In this document: positions 7,154-14,549 of the stretch, one piece after another | How positions within the stretch are numbered: position 1 is the first letter of the stretch | Layout of the letters: each line of letters starts with the position of its first letter | Virus record (IMG/VR): IMGVR_UViG_3300042924_005117 | Span: 1-32,752 of that record | Reading direction: 5' to 3' (one strand) | Origin: a virus | Length of the DNA: 32,752 bases | Notes under the pieces: generated by a model | What the model saw: the letters and a program-made list of their open reading frames with translations, nothing else | What the model was told of the DNA's origin: nothing | Database searches by the model: none | Made by a program: the position numbers and the translations under genes

Positions 7154-8596
7154 TTAAGAGTTTTCCGGGCTATCCATGCCCGATTCTGAGTCAGGCTCTT
7201 CTTGCGTAGAAGCGGGCTCGACAATTTCGATAGCGGAACGTCCTGCTGCTTCCACTTCGTCTTCGACATTGATGTTGTCCGGGAGAACTTCGCCACGGCG
7301 GAGGATCTCCAGCAGCATCGCGTCGCTGATTTTGCCCATCTGGTTCAGTTGTGCCAGTACAGATACGTCTTGGCCGATCAAGCGGTAGTAGTCGAAGTCG
7401 CGGTCGATTGTGATTTCAGGCGGTTCCATGCCCACGTATTGGGCGGCGAAACCGAAGGCTTGGTTGAGGGCGCTTTCCAGTTCTTGGCTGATAATCGAGA
7501 GGACGCTGTTGGACTGGGCTTGGTCGATGCGCTTGGCCTCGGCGGACTCGGCAACAAACTTTTGGCCGAAGAGCTTGGTGACGCCAAGCGTGGACATTTG
7601 GCCCTCCAGTGCTTGGAGTTCTTGCATTTGGGCGTCGAAGCTGGTGGCGTCGGCCTGTACGTAGTACGCCTTGTTGCCCGGCTGCATGGCGATGGCGTAG
7701 TTGACGCCCATCGTTGCCGAACCAGTGGTGTCGTCCCAGCCCTCTAGGACAAGGGTGGGCATGGCGGCAATGTGTAGGGCGTGGATTAGGTCGGCTTGGC
7801 GTTGGTAGTGCGTGATATTCAGGTTGGCAATGTCCAGTAGTGGGGGCTGGGATACCAGCAGGCCACGGCGGTTGCTGTAGATCGGGACTAGGGGAATTTC
7901 GTTGAGGCTGTAGCCGCCGGTGGCGGTGAACTCCACGAGTTCTTGGCCCAGCGTGTAAAGGTCGTAGCGGCCGGGGTAGATGACGCGCATTTCCTCGACT
8001 TGCTCTTCGCCGAATTCGTTCAGCGGGCGAACGTCGTAGTCGTGGATGCGGACTTGCAGCAGGCGGTTGGTGCCAGATTCCTTGCGCCAGCCCCAGATCT
8101 GGGGGGCGTCGACGTGCACGAAGTAGGGGCGGCGGCCCATGGCGCGTTCTTCGGCCAGATTTCGGGCTTCAGTCGCTGCCGGGTAGTCCACCAAAATGGC
8201 GCTGTGGCCGTAGGTAAGACTGCTTACTAGGGCGCGGCGGGCGTATTCGTTGATGTTTGAGCCAAGTCCGTCGATGTTTTGTGCCAGCTCCAGCCAGTAG
8301 GGGTCGCCCTCGATGTGGATAGGCTTGCGGAGGATGGCGCCAGCAGCGGTTTCGATCAGGCGGCTCGTGTACGGGCTGAGGACGCTGCGGTCTACGCGGG
8401 TTTGATATGCGTCGTCGTCTTCACGCGGTTCTTGAGGGAGGTAGGTCTCGCTCATGTCGCGGATGTAGTTTGTGCCGCGCGTGACAGCTGCCATGACGCC
8501 CCAGTCCGGCATCATGCCGATGACTTCGAGGCTGCGGACGAACGGGGATTCGCTGACTACAGCTCCAGTTGGCGGGATGTTGGCGCTGTAGACCAC
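7154..8596 (-). CDS. Portal protein (DUF4055-type)
   Basis: The protein has 480 residues from a GTG at 8596, with AGGAG eight bases upstream. It includes YLPQEPREDDDAYQTRVDRS, then YTSRLIETAAGAILRKP, and later QADLIHALHIAAMPTLVLEG. These features are typical of the DUF4055 portal family. The portal dodecamer sits at one capsid vertex and is the channel for DNA. The gene lies between the terminase region and the scaffold gene, the usual order. The last 30 residues are acidic. Confidence 0.85.
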   Translation of the reverse strand: MVYSANIPPTGAVVSESPFVRSLEVIGMMPDWGVMAAVTRGTNYIRDMSETYLPQEPREDDDAYQTRVDRSVLSPYTSRLIETAAGAILRKPIHIEGDPYWLELAQNIDGLGSNINEYARRALVSSLTYGHSAILVDYPAATEARNLAEERAMGRRPYFVHVDAPQIWGWRKESGTNRLLQVRIHDYDVRPLNEFGEEQVEEMRVIYPGRYDLYTLGQELVEFTATGGYSLNEIPLVPIYSNRRGLLVSQPPLLDIANLNITHYQRQADLIHALHIAAMPTLVLEGWDDTTGSATMGVNYAIAMQPGNKAYYVQADATSFDAQMQELQALEGQMSTLGVTKLFGQKFVAESAEAKRIDQAQSNSVLSIISQELESALNQAFGFAAQYVGMEPPEITIDRDFDYYRLIGQDVSVLAQLNQMGKISDAMLLEILRRGEVLPDNINVEDEVEAAGRSAIEIVEPASTQEEPDSESGMDSPENS

Positions 8597-8633
8597 GGCT
8601 AGGCTCCTACTTTGTACTTATTTTGGCAGAGAG

Positions 8634-8912
8634 TCACCACTTGGTTTTGTTTGCCCAGTAAGCGGCAGACATTTTTCCTTTGGCGATGTTGTCTGCGTGG
8701 CGTGCTTTGAAGGCTTCGCGGCGTGCTTTATTTGCCGCTGATTCACCTTCACGCTTGGGTGATCCAGAAACTCCTTGTTGGCCGAAGCGGATAAGTTTTA
8801 CTTTGTCGCCGTCTTTTGCTAAGACGGCGTGTGATTTATTTGGGTGGTTTGGGGTGCGCTTGGGTTTGTTGTAACCCGAGAACTTTTCGCCACGATACTC
8901 AATCATCGTCAT
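8634..8912 (-). CDS. Conserved small phage protein, unknown function
   Basis: The 92 residues start MTMIEYRGEKFSGYNKPKR and end MSAAYWANKTKW. The protein is strongly basic and begins within the end of the preceding gene (8899-9096), so the two are coupled. A second Met two codons in is an alternative start. Small proteins with this KxKLIRFGxQG and SAAYWANKxKW arrangement are common in environmental phages. The basic charge and place between TerL and portal suggest a DNA-associated or virion role, but this is not shown. Confidence 0.75.
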   Translation of the reverse strand: MTMIEYRGEKFSGYNKPKRTPNHPNKSHAVLAKDGDKVKLIRFGQQGVSGSPKREGESAANKARREAFKARHADNIAKGKMSAAYWANKTKW

Positions 8913-9096
8913 CTTCCTCGTCGTCGGGATCGGAGATTGGCACCAGCACTTCGATGCCTTGGGCGAGCATTGCTACAAAGCCGCCCAAGATTTCTGGGTT
9001 TTGGGGTGATTTGAAGACGAATGTGGCGTGAGTGAGGCCGTCTTCAGCATCAATTTCGATGTGAACACAGCCTCCGTTTACTGTTTGTATCGCCAT
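8899..9096 (-). CDS. Small acidic-tailed protein, unknown function
   Basis: The protein has 65 residues, MAIQTVNGGCVHIEI and onward, ending in a run of Asp and Glu (DPDDEEDDDD). Its start overlaps the stop of the gene before it, and its stop overlaps the start of the next, so it is embedded in a coupled set. No family recognised. The acidic tail next to a very basic neighbour protein could allow pairing of the two, which is speculative. Confidence 0.65.
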   Translation of the reverse strand: MAIQTVNGGCVHIEIDAEDGLTHATFVFKSPQNPEILGGFVAMLAQGIEVLVPISDPDDEEDDDD

Positions 9097-9446
9097 TAGC
9101 CGTGATAAGCGACTGCAATGTGAGGGACGACAGTTGGTGTGCCAGAGCTGATTTCAGAAATACGCATACGGATCTTTGCGGCAGGTTTGCCGTCGTAGAA
9201 ATAAACGTACTGGCCGTTGGAGTTGATGGTTTTGCTGGTGTCGAGCGTGAACCAGTTGCCGTTGCCGTTGAAGCTGCACTCCAAGTCCAGTTTGAAGTTG
9301 GCGCCGCCGGTAACTGTGGCCGCAAATGTGTAGCTAGAGGATTGGGCAGGAACCTCCATCCAGTCATCTAGCGCGGTGAGATTTGCGCCAGTGAACTCGA
9401 CGATGTTGGTGAAGTGGTCTTTGGCGGTGATTGCTTTGGCGGCCAT
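9096..9446 (-). CDS. Probable beta-rich virion or decoration-like protein
   Basis: The protein has 116 residues starting MAAKAITAKDHFTNI. An AGGAGG-type site from the end of the upstream gene lies eight bases before the ATG. The rest is rich in Thr, Ser, Asn and Val with alternating pattern (SYTFAATVTGGANFKLDLE, then GQYVYFYDGKPAAKIRMRIS), suggesting a beta-sandwich. Such proteins in this place may be head decoration or neck proteins; that role is inferred only. Confidence 0.65.
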   Translation of the reverse strand: MAAKAITAKDHFTNIVEFTGANLTALDDWMEVPAQSSSYTFAATVTGGANFKLDLECSFNGNGNWFTLDTSKTINSNGQYVYFYDGKPAAKIRMRISEISSGTPTVVPHIAVAYHG

Positions 9447-9448
9447 GG

Positions 9449-9604
9449 TTATTTCCTCCGTTTTTTAGCTGTTTTGGCGGCTGCTTTGAAGGCAGCGGCG
9501 GTGGGGGCACCTTTTGTGCCAGGTTTGCGCATTTTTTCGCCGCTGCCGGCAGCGATGCGCTTGCGTTTTGCAGCGATATTGCTGTAAAGGCCGCGTTTTG
9601 CCAT
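9449..9604 (-). CDS. Short basic phage protein, unknown function
   Basis: A 51-residue gene running from the ATG at 9604 (MAKRGLYSNIAAKRKR) to the TAA at 9449. About one third of the residues are Lys or Arg. The pattern RGLYxNIxAKRKRIAAGSGE followed by a KPGTKGAPTAAAF segment recurs in many environmental phages. Its ATG overlaps the upstream TAA by one base (TAATG), and its last codons carry the ribosome binding site of the next gene. Likely nucleic-acid binding or virion associated, by charge only. Confidence 0.75.
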   Translation of the reverse strand: MAKRGLYSNIAAKRKRIAAGSGEKMRKPGTKGAPTAAAFKAAAKTAKKRRK

Positions 9605-9774
9605 TACTTCTTCCTCTTTTTGCGGGTCATGCCGGCCTCGGACATAGCAATAGCAATCGCCTGCTTGCGGCTGGTTACTTTTTTGCCCGAGCTGGACTTC
9701 AGTGCGCCAGATTTATACTCTGACATCACTTTTTCGACCTTTTTTTGGCCTTTGGTGGGCTTTTTTGCCGCCAT
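9604..9774 (-). CDS. Short basic protein, DUF6496-like
   Basis: I place the start at the ATG at 9774 (MAAKKPTKGQKKVEKVM), giving 56 residues. The frame is open further upstream but that part overlaps the terminase. The core MSEYKSGALKSSSGKKV and the run SRKQAIAIAMSEAG are typical of DUF6496. The protein ends RKKRKK. It is coupled to the next gene through TAATG. Function unknown; the high positive charge suggests contact with DNA. Confidence 0.75.
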   Translation of the reverse strand: MAAKKPTKGQKKVEKVMSEYKSGALKSSSGKKVTSRKQAIAIAMSEAGMTRKKRKK

Positions 9775-9793
9775 TGTGTGCCAGCAAGGGGTG

Positions 9794-11044
9794 TTACCAC
9801 ACACGATAGGACGTTTTGCCGAGACTCTCGGGCTTGGCCAAATTGAAGGTTTGTAGGCATAAATAACCAAGGGCGTCAAACGCGTGGTCTACGCCGAGGT
9901 TTTTGTTGGGGAGGCCCGTTCCAGGGGAGTAGGTCAGCGTGCGGAGAGATTTGATTAACTCCTTGCAGCGCGGGTGGATGAACAGGCGGCGGGTTCCAGT
10001 TGCATCAAGCAGCGCGGTATTGACGCAGGTGATCTTGTCGCGGATTTTCCAGGGATTTCTGGGGCTGGAAACGGTGAAGCCGCTCTTGCGGAGGATGTTG
10101 TGGTCGGTGGCGCCAACGCCGCTGGTCTTGCGGGCGCCACCAGTGGGGTCGGGGCAGGCGATAATTCGGCGCTCCACGCCGTAGCGGGATTGGATTTCTT
10201 CGCACAGGTCCCAGGTGGTGGCGCCGCCGGTCATGATGATTTCGTCGAAGACCCAGAGCACGTCGCCTTTTTTCACTGCGCAGACGGCGCTCATTGGGTC
10301 CACGTTGAAGTCCACTCCAAGCAAGAGGGGTAGGACGGGGAGATCTTGGACTTGTTTGTCGATGTTGTCGTCGCCAAATGAGACTGCAACGAGACCACTG
10401 AGATTCTCGAAGCTGGCCTCGAACTCTTGGCGGAATGTGCGAGGGTCGAGTTGCGCGCGGGCGGCTTCGATCTCTTCTGGTGGGACGTTATCGCCGTCGA
10501 TTGTTGTGAATTGCCAGCGGCTCCAGTCCTTGTCGCCGCTATCCGCGTATTGCCAGAGTTCGTAGAACCAGCTAGCGGTGCCGTCCGGGGTGGAGATAAA
10601 TAGTGCCCAGCCTTGTTTGTCCGCGAGGGCGGGGCGGATCACCTCGAACCAGACCTCTGCGTCCATGAAGGCGGCTTCGTCGAGGACAACTCCAGCGAGG
10701 CTTCTGCCGCGTAGGGCCATCGCGTTCTCAGTGCCCTTCAGTTCGATGGTTGAGCCGTTCACCAGCTCGATCTTGAGGTCCGTTTCGTTCTTGGCCTTGA
10801 TCCAGGCTTTCGGAACGAGGCGTTTCAGGACTTTCCAGGCAATGTCTTTCGCCATCCGGTATGTAGGGGCGGCATAGAAAAAGGTTTCGCCCGGCCTTTC
10901 GATCGCCCCACGCAATAACTCGATACATGACAGGTAACTTTTGCCGAATCTTCGGCCAGCTACCAATACTCTGAAGCGTTTTCGGCTGGAAAACACCTCG
11001 CCTTGGGCATAGCGAAGGGTGAGTGCTCCAGCAGAATCGGGCAT
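9794..11044 (-). CDS. terL: Terminase large subunit
   Basis: This 416-residue packaging motor has an ATPase half and a nuclease half. Walker A is GRRFGKS (residues 30-36) and Walker B is VVLDE with catalytic Glu near 123, followed by SLAGVV-type context and a coupling segment FISTPDG near 149-155. The nuclease half has the first acidic residue in LLGVDFNVDP (Asp near 245) and a late DHAFDALGY. It cuts concatemers and pumps DNA through the portal. The ATG has no clear ribosome binding site. A terminator and a short repeat region lie upstream. Confidence 0.92.
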   Translation of the reverse strand: MPDSAGALTLRYAQGEVFSSRKRFRVLVAGRRFGKSYLSCIELLRGAIERPGETFFYAAPTYRMAKDIAWKVLKRLVPKAWIKAKNETDLKIELVNGSTIELKGTENAMALRGRSLAGVVLDEAAFMDAEVWFEVIRPALADKQGWALFISTPDGTASWFYELWQYADSGDKDWSRWQFTTIDGDNVPPEEIEAARAQLDPRTFRQEFEASFENLSGLVAVSFGDDNIDKQVQDLPVLPLLLGVDFNVDPMSAVCAVKKGDVLWVFDEIIMTGGATTWDLCEEIQSRYGVERRIIACPDPTGGARKTSGVGATDHNILRKSGFTVSSPRNPWKIRDKITCVNTALLDATGTRRLFIHPRCKELIKSLRTLTYSPGTGLPNKNLGVDHAFDALGYLCLQTFNLAKPESLGKTSYRVW

Positions 11045-11070
11045 TTTTTGGGGTATGGGTACCTTCTAGG

Positions 11071-11119
11071 GTAGTACAGGAATTGAACCCCTGCCCCGGT
11101 GTAGTACAGAAGAAGGAAT
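11071..11119. repeat. Imperfect direct repeat upstream of terL
   Basis: GTAGTACAG starts at 11071 and again at 11101, exactly 30 bases apart. Each is followed by a GAATTGA element (immediately in the first, five bases later in the second). The repeats lie in the 117-base gap between a terminator and the terL start, where packaging sites often lie. The gap holds no convincing gene. Confidence 0.55.
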
Positions 11120-11161
11120 TGAGGATATGTCAGTAGGTTCCCTGGGTGCCGCCCACGGCGC

Positions 11162-11187
11162 AAAAAAGCCGGAGGTCGCCCCCCGGC
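11162..11187 (-). terminator. Rho-independent terminator upstream of terL
   Basis: On the minus strand an 8-bp GC-rich stem with one G-U pair and a four-base loop is followed by TTTTTT. It closes the small-gene unit ending at 11198 and separates it from terL. Confidence 0.75.
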
Positions 11188-11197
11188 CTGTGGTGTG

Positions 11198-11350
11198 CTA
11201 GAGTAGTGCCCAAGCGGTGAGCGCGGCGAGCGTCGCCCAGAGGATCCGCTGCTGTTGCTGTAGCCGTTCGATGGTGGCGGCCTGGTGATCAGTCAGCTCC
11301 AGTGCGGCGGAGATGATCTCGGGCTTGGGGCTGCGGTCGGTGATGTTCAT
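11198..11350 (-). CDS. Tiny membrane protein between terS and terL
   Basis: A 50-residue product from the ATG at 11350 (MNITDRSPKPEII) to a TAG at 11198. A polar N-terminal part (ELTDHQAATIERLQQQQR) is followed by one hydrophobic segment at the C-terminus (ILWATLAALTAWALL). It has its own promoter-like element and its own terminator. A C-tail-anchored topology is implied. Function unknown. The similar size and promoter of 11440-11601 suggest a shared regulation. Confidence 0.6.
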   Translation of the reverse strand: MNITDRSPKPEIISAALELTDHQAATIERLQQQQRILWATLAALTAWALL

Positions 11351-11370
11351 GGGAGGGTTTCCCTTAGGAC

Positions 11371-11390
11371 TCCGTTATTGTAGCACAGCA
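11371..11390 (-). promoter_or_regulatory. Extended -10 promoter element for 11198-11350
   Basis: On the minus strand the element reads TGCTGTGCTACAATAACGGA: a TACAAT -10 box preceded by TGn. No good -35 is visible. It matches the element upstream of 11440-11601 almost base for base. Confidence 0.6.
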
Positions 11391-11412
11391 GAGCCGCGCA
11401 GTGCGGCCCTAC

Positions 11413-11429
11413 TGTCACATTGTGTAACA
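11413..11429. promoter_or_regulatory. Double TGTNACA palindrome upstream of a promoter
   Basis: TGTCACA (11413-11419) and TGTAACA (11423-11429) are each self-complementary around the centre base and are three bases apart. They lie just upstream of the promoter at 11371-11390, where a regulator could bind. Confidence 0.35.
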
Positions 11430-11439
11430 TCAGCAGAGC

Positions 11440-11601
11440 TTATCGCCCGAGCACCACGAGGCGGCACTCGGCGGCGGAGCGGCCGGCAGATTCACAGCGC
11501 TGGATCTGGGAATGATTATCAAACCCCATGGCAACTAGGGCAGCCACGATGGCGCCACATGCCAGCAGGTAGCCGGCAAAGCTGCGGTCGGTGTTGGTCA
11601 T
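11440..11601 (-). CDS. Small single-span membrane protein
   Basis: The likely start is the ATG at 11601 (MTNTDRSFAGYLLACG), giving 53 residues. One hydrophobic segment, AGYLLACGAIVAALVAMGF, lies near the N-terminus. A polar tail with two Cys residues follows (RCESAGRSAAEC), which could lie outside the cytoplasm. Its promoter element is a near copy of that of 11198-11350. Function unknown. A role as a small membrane effector, such as exclusion or lysis control, is possible but not shown. Confidence 0.6.
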   Translation of the reverse strand: MTNTDRSFAGYLLACGAIVAALVAMGFDNHSQIQRCESAGRSAAECRLVVLGR

Positions 11602-11626
11602 GACGGGAAGCTGGGTTCGCTTGCTC

Positions 11627-11644
11627 CCGTATTGTATCACAGCA
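11627..11644 (-). promoter_or_regulatory. Extended -10 promoter element for 11440-11601
   Basis: On the minus strand it reads GCTGTGATACAATACGGG, with a TACAAT -10 and an upstream TGn. It is nearly identical to the element at 11371-11390. Confidence 0.6.
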
Positions 11645-11656
11645 GCCGCCAGCTGC

Positions 11657-12115
11657 CTAGCCCTGGCGCCGATCCTCCACGGTGATTTCGAGTCGCGGTG
11701 CAGCGGCTGCCTGTTGTTCTATACCGCTCTCGTTAACTACCTTGCCCAAACTATCGAGAACCTGCGCGGCGGTTTGTAACTGCCCCTTGCGGATTGCAGC
11801 GTTAAATAGCTTGACGCGCATTGTTTGTAGTCTTGCGAGCATGTTCTCTCTATCACGCTCCCAATCTTCGCTGTTCCACTTGTTTACAGCTTCCCAGTCT
11901 CGCCAGGCGGTCGCTACAGAGCAACCCTCACGTTCCGCGTGTTCTAGAACCAGCTGACGTGCAGATAGGCCGTCAAGCTGCCTGCGATACAGGCGCTGCT
12001 GACGTTGTTCGATGTAGGCGTAAGGGTTCCGCTTGCCGTAAGGTCGCGGCGTATTGTCCACATCTTCCGCCGCAACTTCCGGCGCTTCGTTGTTAGCTTC
12101 CGGTTGCTGGCTCAC
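11657..12115 (-). CDS. Probable terminase small subunit
   Basis: I favour a GTG start at 12115 (then SQQPEANNEAPEV), giving 152 residues; a TTG at 12169 is further upstream. After an acidic, disordered-looking N-terminus comes YIEQRQQRLYRRQLDGLSA and a helix-turn-helix-like stretch with EGCSVATAWRDWEAVNKW. A helical C-terminal half follows (QLQTAAQVLDSLGKVVNESG). This architecture, and the place upstream of terL with only two tiny genes between, fit a TerS that recognises the packaging site. There is no sequence motif that proves it. Confidence 0.65.
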   Translation of the reverse strand: MSQQPEANNEAPEVAAEDVDNTPRPYGKRNPYAYIEQRQQRLYRRQLDGLSARQLVLEHAEREGCSVATAWRDWEAVNKWNSEDWERDRENMLARLQTMRVKLFNAAIRKGQLQTAAQVLDSLGKVVNESGIEQQAAAAPRLEITVEDRRQG

Positions 12116-12170
12116 TGTTACAATCCCGAACCCGTTTGGTTCAATACTAGCGCCACCACTGCGGCACAAT

Positions 12171-12194
12171 AAAAAAGCACCGCCTGAGCGGTGC
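12171..12194 (-). terminator. Rho-independent terminator
   Basis: GCACCGC and GCGGTGC form a 7-bp stem with a four-base loop, followed on the minus strand by TTTTTT. It closes the unit that ends with 12218-12466. Confidence 0.85.
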
Positions 12195-12217
12195 TGACTA
12201 AGCGAAGCGAAGGCCGC

Positions 12218-12466
12218 TCAGTAGGACGGCAAGACGAAGGCAACGGTACAACTACCAACGGGCCGTAGCTCGAATCCCTCGCCGTGCTCGAACGTCCGGC
12301 ACCGGCAACCTGTCAGCCCCAGTGCAGCCTTGGCAGCGGTCACAATCTGCCGACGGCTGGCATCCTGTGGAAGCGCCAGCTGATCACGCCGAACCCAGCT
12401 GTAGTTAGCCTCGCCGCCGAACGTATCGGTAAGCTCAACATCCCAAACGGTAAGAGTTTCCAGCAT
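12218..12466 (-). CDS. Conserved phage protein, unknown function
   Basis: The protein has 82 residues starting MLETLTVWDVELTD. The stretch ELTDTFGGEANYSWVRR is a recognisable pattern shared by small proteins in many phages and some prophages. It is the last gene before a strong terminator and lies three bases past the stop of 12470-12802, so the two are cotranscribed. The basic middle part and the Trp/Tyr-rich motif suggest a folded domain, but I cannot give a function. Confidence 0.7.
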   Translation of the reverse strand: MLETLTVWDVELTDTFGGEANYSWVRRDQLALPQDASRRQIVTAAKAALGLTGCRCRTFEHGEGFELRPVGSCTVAFVLPSY

Positions 12467-12469
12467 CGC

Positions 12470-12802
12470 TCAGCCCTCCACCACATTGGTACGCTCGAAA
12501 TAATCCGCCACGGCAAGCCAGACCTCTAGGCCCGGATACTGGCAAGCGGTAAAGTCGATCTCACCGCTAGCCGTAACCTCTAGGCGGGTTCCCCAGTACG
12601 TGCCAGGCACAAGCAGTTCGGCACTGCGGCAGCGTCCGGGCCAGCTGCGCAGAACTGCCAGCCGCTGGCGGTCACGCTTGCTTTTGTCGTTGCGCCAGGC
12701 CCGCACTTCATCGGCGCGGGCGTAGCGAGGGTCGAAGTAATCCTGTTGTCTGATGGTGGCGTGGCGGCTGGCGTAGGCCAGCAGATCCTGAACTGTTGCC
12801 AT
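12470..12802 (-). CDS. Hypothetical protein
   Basis: I choose the ATG at 12802 (MATVQDLLAYASRHA), giving 110 residues. Longer readings start inside the preceding gene. The middle is very basic (RAWRNDKSKRDRQRLAVLR), and the end is acidic and aromatic (YPGLEVWLAVADYFERT). A good promoter (TTGACG, 18 bases, TATTGT) lies directly upstream and partly inside the end of the preceding gene. No family recognised. Confidence 0.6.
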   Translation of the reverse strand: MATVQDLLAYASRHATIRQQDYFDPRYARADEVRAWRNDKSKRDRQRLAVLRSWPGRCRSAELLVPGTYWGTRLEVTASGEIDFTACQYPGLEVWLAVADYFERTNVVEG

Positions 12803-12834
12803 GGTTTGAGCCTTAGGGTGGGGTCTCGTGTGAA

Positions 12835-12864
12835 ACAATAGCGCCGGCAGGTGCCAGCCGTCAA
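12835..12864 (-). promoter_or_regulatory. Promoter upstream of 12470-12802
   Basis: On the minus strand TTGACG (12859-12864) and TATTGT (12835-12840) are separated by 18 bases. The -10 hexamer is shared with the promoters at 13747 and 16161. Confidence 0.6.
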
Positions 12865-13718
12865 GCAAGTGGCGCGACCAGTGCTCCAACAGATCCGTCC
12901 GGCCACGGGTAGGACTCCCGGCGCCATTCCTGATCAAGCGGCAGCAGTGCCAGGCCGGTTAGCCCCACGAGATCCAAGCGGTCGATTCCTGCGGCGATCC
13001 GCTCCAGTCTGATGTAGGCGCCAGTGCTCAGGTCCTGCACTTCCCATTCCTCGCCGGCCATTTCGCGGCAAGCGTTGAAAAGCTCCAGCAGATCGCGCTC
13101 CAGCTGATCATCGGGCAGGGAGTCCAGCTGATCATCTGCCCAATACTTCGCGGTGCTGGGGCCGTAAGCGTTACGCTCCAGCACGTCCACAGGACAATAG
13201 GCAGCCAGCTGATCTCGGATTGCGTCGCGCCACTCTGACGCGTAGCAGTCTTGCCAAGCACGGTCGATCTCTTCCAGCTCCAGCGTAAAGTGCTCGTCTT
13301 CAGAGATCAGCGGATAATGCTCCAGTGCTTCAACAGTTTCAATGACGTCAGCCGGAACCCGCAGCAGATCCAGCACAACGCCGGAACCGTTCCACCCATA
13401 ACCAACGGTGAGGATGCCGCCGTGCGGGTCGGGTGTGCTGGCCGGATCGGTAAGCACGTTGTAATTAGCCTTGCCCACTAGGCCGGTGCTGGCGTAATCG
13501 CTCCAGCTGCAGTAGGTGGGCACGAAACCTAGGGAGACGCCGCGCCAGCGCTCGGATAGGCAGGTTTCGAGATGGCGCTCTGGGGTCTGGTGCCAGGAGC
13601 CGAAACCATCGCGCTCGGGTTCGCCGTCTCGGATCAGCAGCCAGTGGCCGGAGCATCCGGCGAGACGATCAATACGCTCCAGCAGAGCGGGGCTGGCTTT
13701 TGGTGTGGTGGTTTGCAT
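12861..13718 (-). CDS. Hypothetical protein, about 285 residues
   Basis: The likely start is the ATG at 13718 (MQTTTPKASPALLER); a GTG at 13748 would lie on top of the promoter. The protein is acidic and Trp/Tyr-rich, with a middle region WSDYASTGLVGKANYN and a long acidic helical part (EALEHYPLISEDEHFTLELE). Near the end are SYPWPDGSV and a hydrophobic Leu run. I do not recognise a domain. It is the first gene of the minus unit running toward terS and is divergent from 13825. Confidence 0.65.
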   Translation of the reverse strand: MQTTTPKASPALLERIDRLAGCSGHWLLIRDGEPERDGFGSWHQTPERHLETCLSERWRGVSLGFVPTYCSWSDYASTGLVGKANYNVLTDPASTPDPHGGILTVGYGWNGSGVVLDLLRVPADVIETVEALEHYPLISEDEHFTLELEEIDRAWQDCYASEWRDAIRDQLAAYCPVDVLERNAYGPSTAKYWADDQLDSLPDDQLERDLLELFNACREMAGEEWEVQDLSTGAYIRLERIAAGIDRLDLVGLTGLALLPLDQEWRRESYPWPDGSVGALVAPLA

Positions 13719-13746
13719 GGCAGGGTGTGCCTTGGTGTGCTCGCCC

Positions 13747-13774
13747 ACAATACTACATCAGCCCCAGCTGGCAA
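13747..13774 (-). promoter_or_regulatory. Promoter upstream of 12861-13718
   Basis: On the minus strand TTGCCA (13769-13774), a 16-base spacer and TATTGT (13747-13752) precede the gene. It lies in the short divergent region shared with the plus-strand gene at 13825. Confidence 0.55.
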
Positions 13775-13824
13775 GCCTTGCGCTTGGTGGTAGTGTTAGA
13801 GGGTAAACCCTCACCCATAGGGAG

Positions 13825-14235
13825 ATGCTCACCAGTCAAAAGGAACGGCAGCAGCTTGCCCGAGATCAGCGGGAAGCTGAGCGGGAAATGACGCGCCAGG
13901 AGAAACGGGCGCTGCGGGATCTGCGCTACTGCGCGGAACGTTCCACCCTCTCAGAGATTGAGTGGCGTGATTTGCTGCGGCTGCACCAGTTGCACGGCAA
14001 GGAAGGGATCCGGGAGCTCTGGGAGTCGGTGATCCCGTATTGGAATCAGTGCCAAGCTCGCAATGGCGGCGAACCATGCCCCAGCGATCTCGTGCCAGCT
14101 GGTTTGAAATTAAGTGCAAAAAAAGCGCGCACAACACCCACGACACGCAAACCGGCAGGTGCTCCACGCAAAGCCCGCGCTGATGCCGGCAAACCTCGCG
14201 CCAGTTACAGACCTCGTACCAGTTCCACCAAATGA
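13825..14235 (+). CDS. Basic hypothetical protein
   Basis: The product is 136 residues (MLTSQKERQQLARDQRE onward). An AGGGAG abuts the ATG, which is closer than ideal. The first half is a charged helix with many Arg and Glu residues (EMTRQEKRALRDLRYCAERS). The last 45 residues are a Lys/Arg/Pro/Thr-rich tail that looks disordered. Its stop overlaps the next ATG (ATGA). The basic tail suggests nucleic-acid contact. No family recognised. Confidence 0.6.
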   Translation: MLTSQKERQQLARDQREAEREMTRQEKRALRDLRYCAERSTLSEIEWRDLLRLHQLHGKEGIRELWESVIPYWNQCQARNGGEPCPSDLVPAGLKLSAKKARTTPTTRKPAGAPRKARADAGKPRASYRPRTSSTK

Positions 14236-14393
14236 AGAACCTCTACCGAATCCAATACAAAGCACCTGGCCAACCCTGGCAGGATCACACCAGCTCACCA
14301 GCAACCACAGAAGTAGAAGCGTGGACAAAGCTCGCCGCATGGGAGCGATACTGCCCCACCGATAGGTGGCGCTGGGTTCGCCCGGTTGACTGA
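14232..14393 (+). CDS. Short hypothetical protein coupled to the preceding gene
   Basis: A 53-residue protein, MKNLYRIQYKAPGQPWQ and onward, rich in Trp (six) and Tyr. The ATG overlaps the TGA of 13825-14235, and a hairpin terminator follows 11 bases after its stop. The Trp-rich end (DRWRWVRPVD) looks like a small folded domain. Function unknown. Confidence 0.6.
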   Translation: MKNLYRIQYKAPGQPWQDHTSSPATTEVEAWTKLAAWERYCPTDRWRWVRPVD

Positions 14394-14403
14394 TACGCTC
14401 CAC

Positions 14404-14425
14404 GGCTCCCACCATGGGAGCCTTT
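14404..14425 (+). terminator. Probable terminator of the 13825-14393 unit
   Basis: GGCTCCCA and TGGGAGCC form a perfect 8-bp stem with a three-base loop, followed by a short TTTCT run. The weak T-run lowers confidence. Confidence 0.6.
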
Positions 14426-14549
14426 CTGCTGCCCTTAGGTGAGACTCACGAGACACGCCACGAGACACCCGTAGGCTGAGCACCAAGTACGCTCCAGCAG
14501 ACCTCCCACCATAGGAGAAAGTATTAGCAGGATCGCCAATACGTGCCAA

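Noticed and set aside
11068-11110. tRNA-like 3' end on the minus strand
   Set aside because: The T-loop string fits, but the T-stem has a mismatch and no matching 5' acceptor or anticodon arm is found upstream.
10960-11163. Minus-strand ORF of 67 residues before terL
   Set aside because: Mostly overlaps terL in another frame and the repeat region; no ribosome binding site and no pattern of a real protein.
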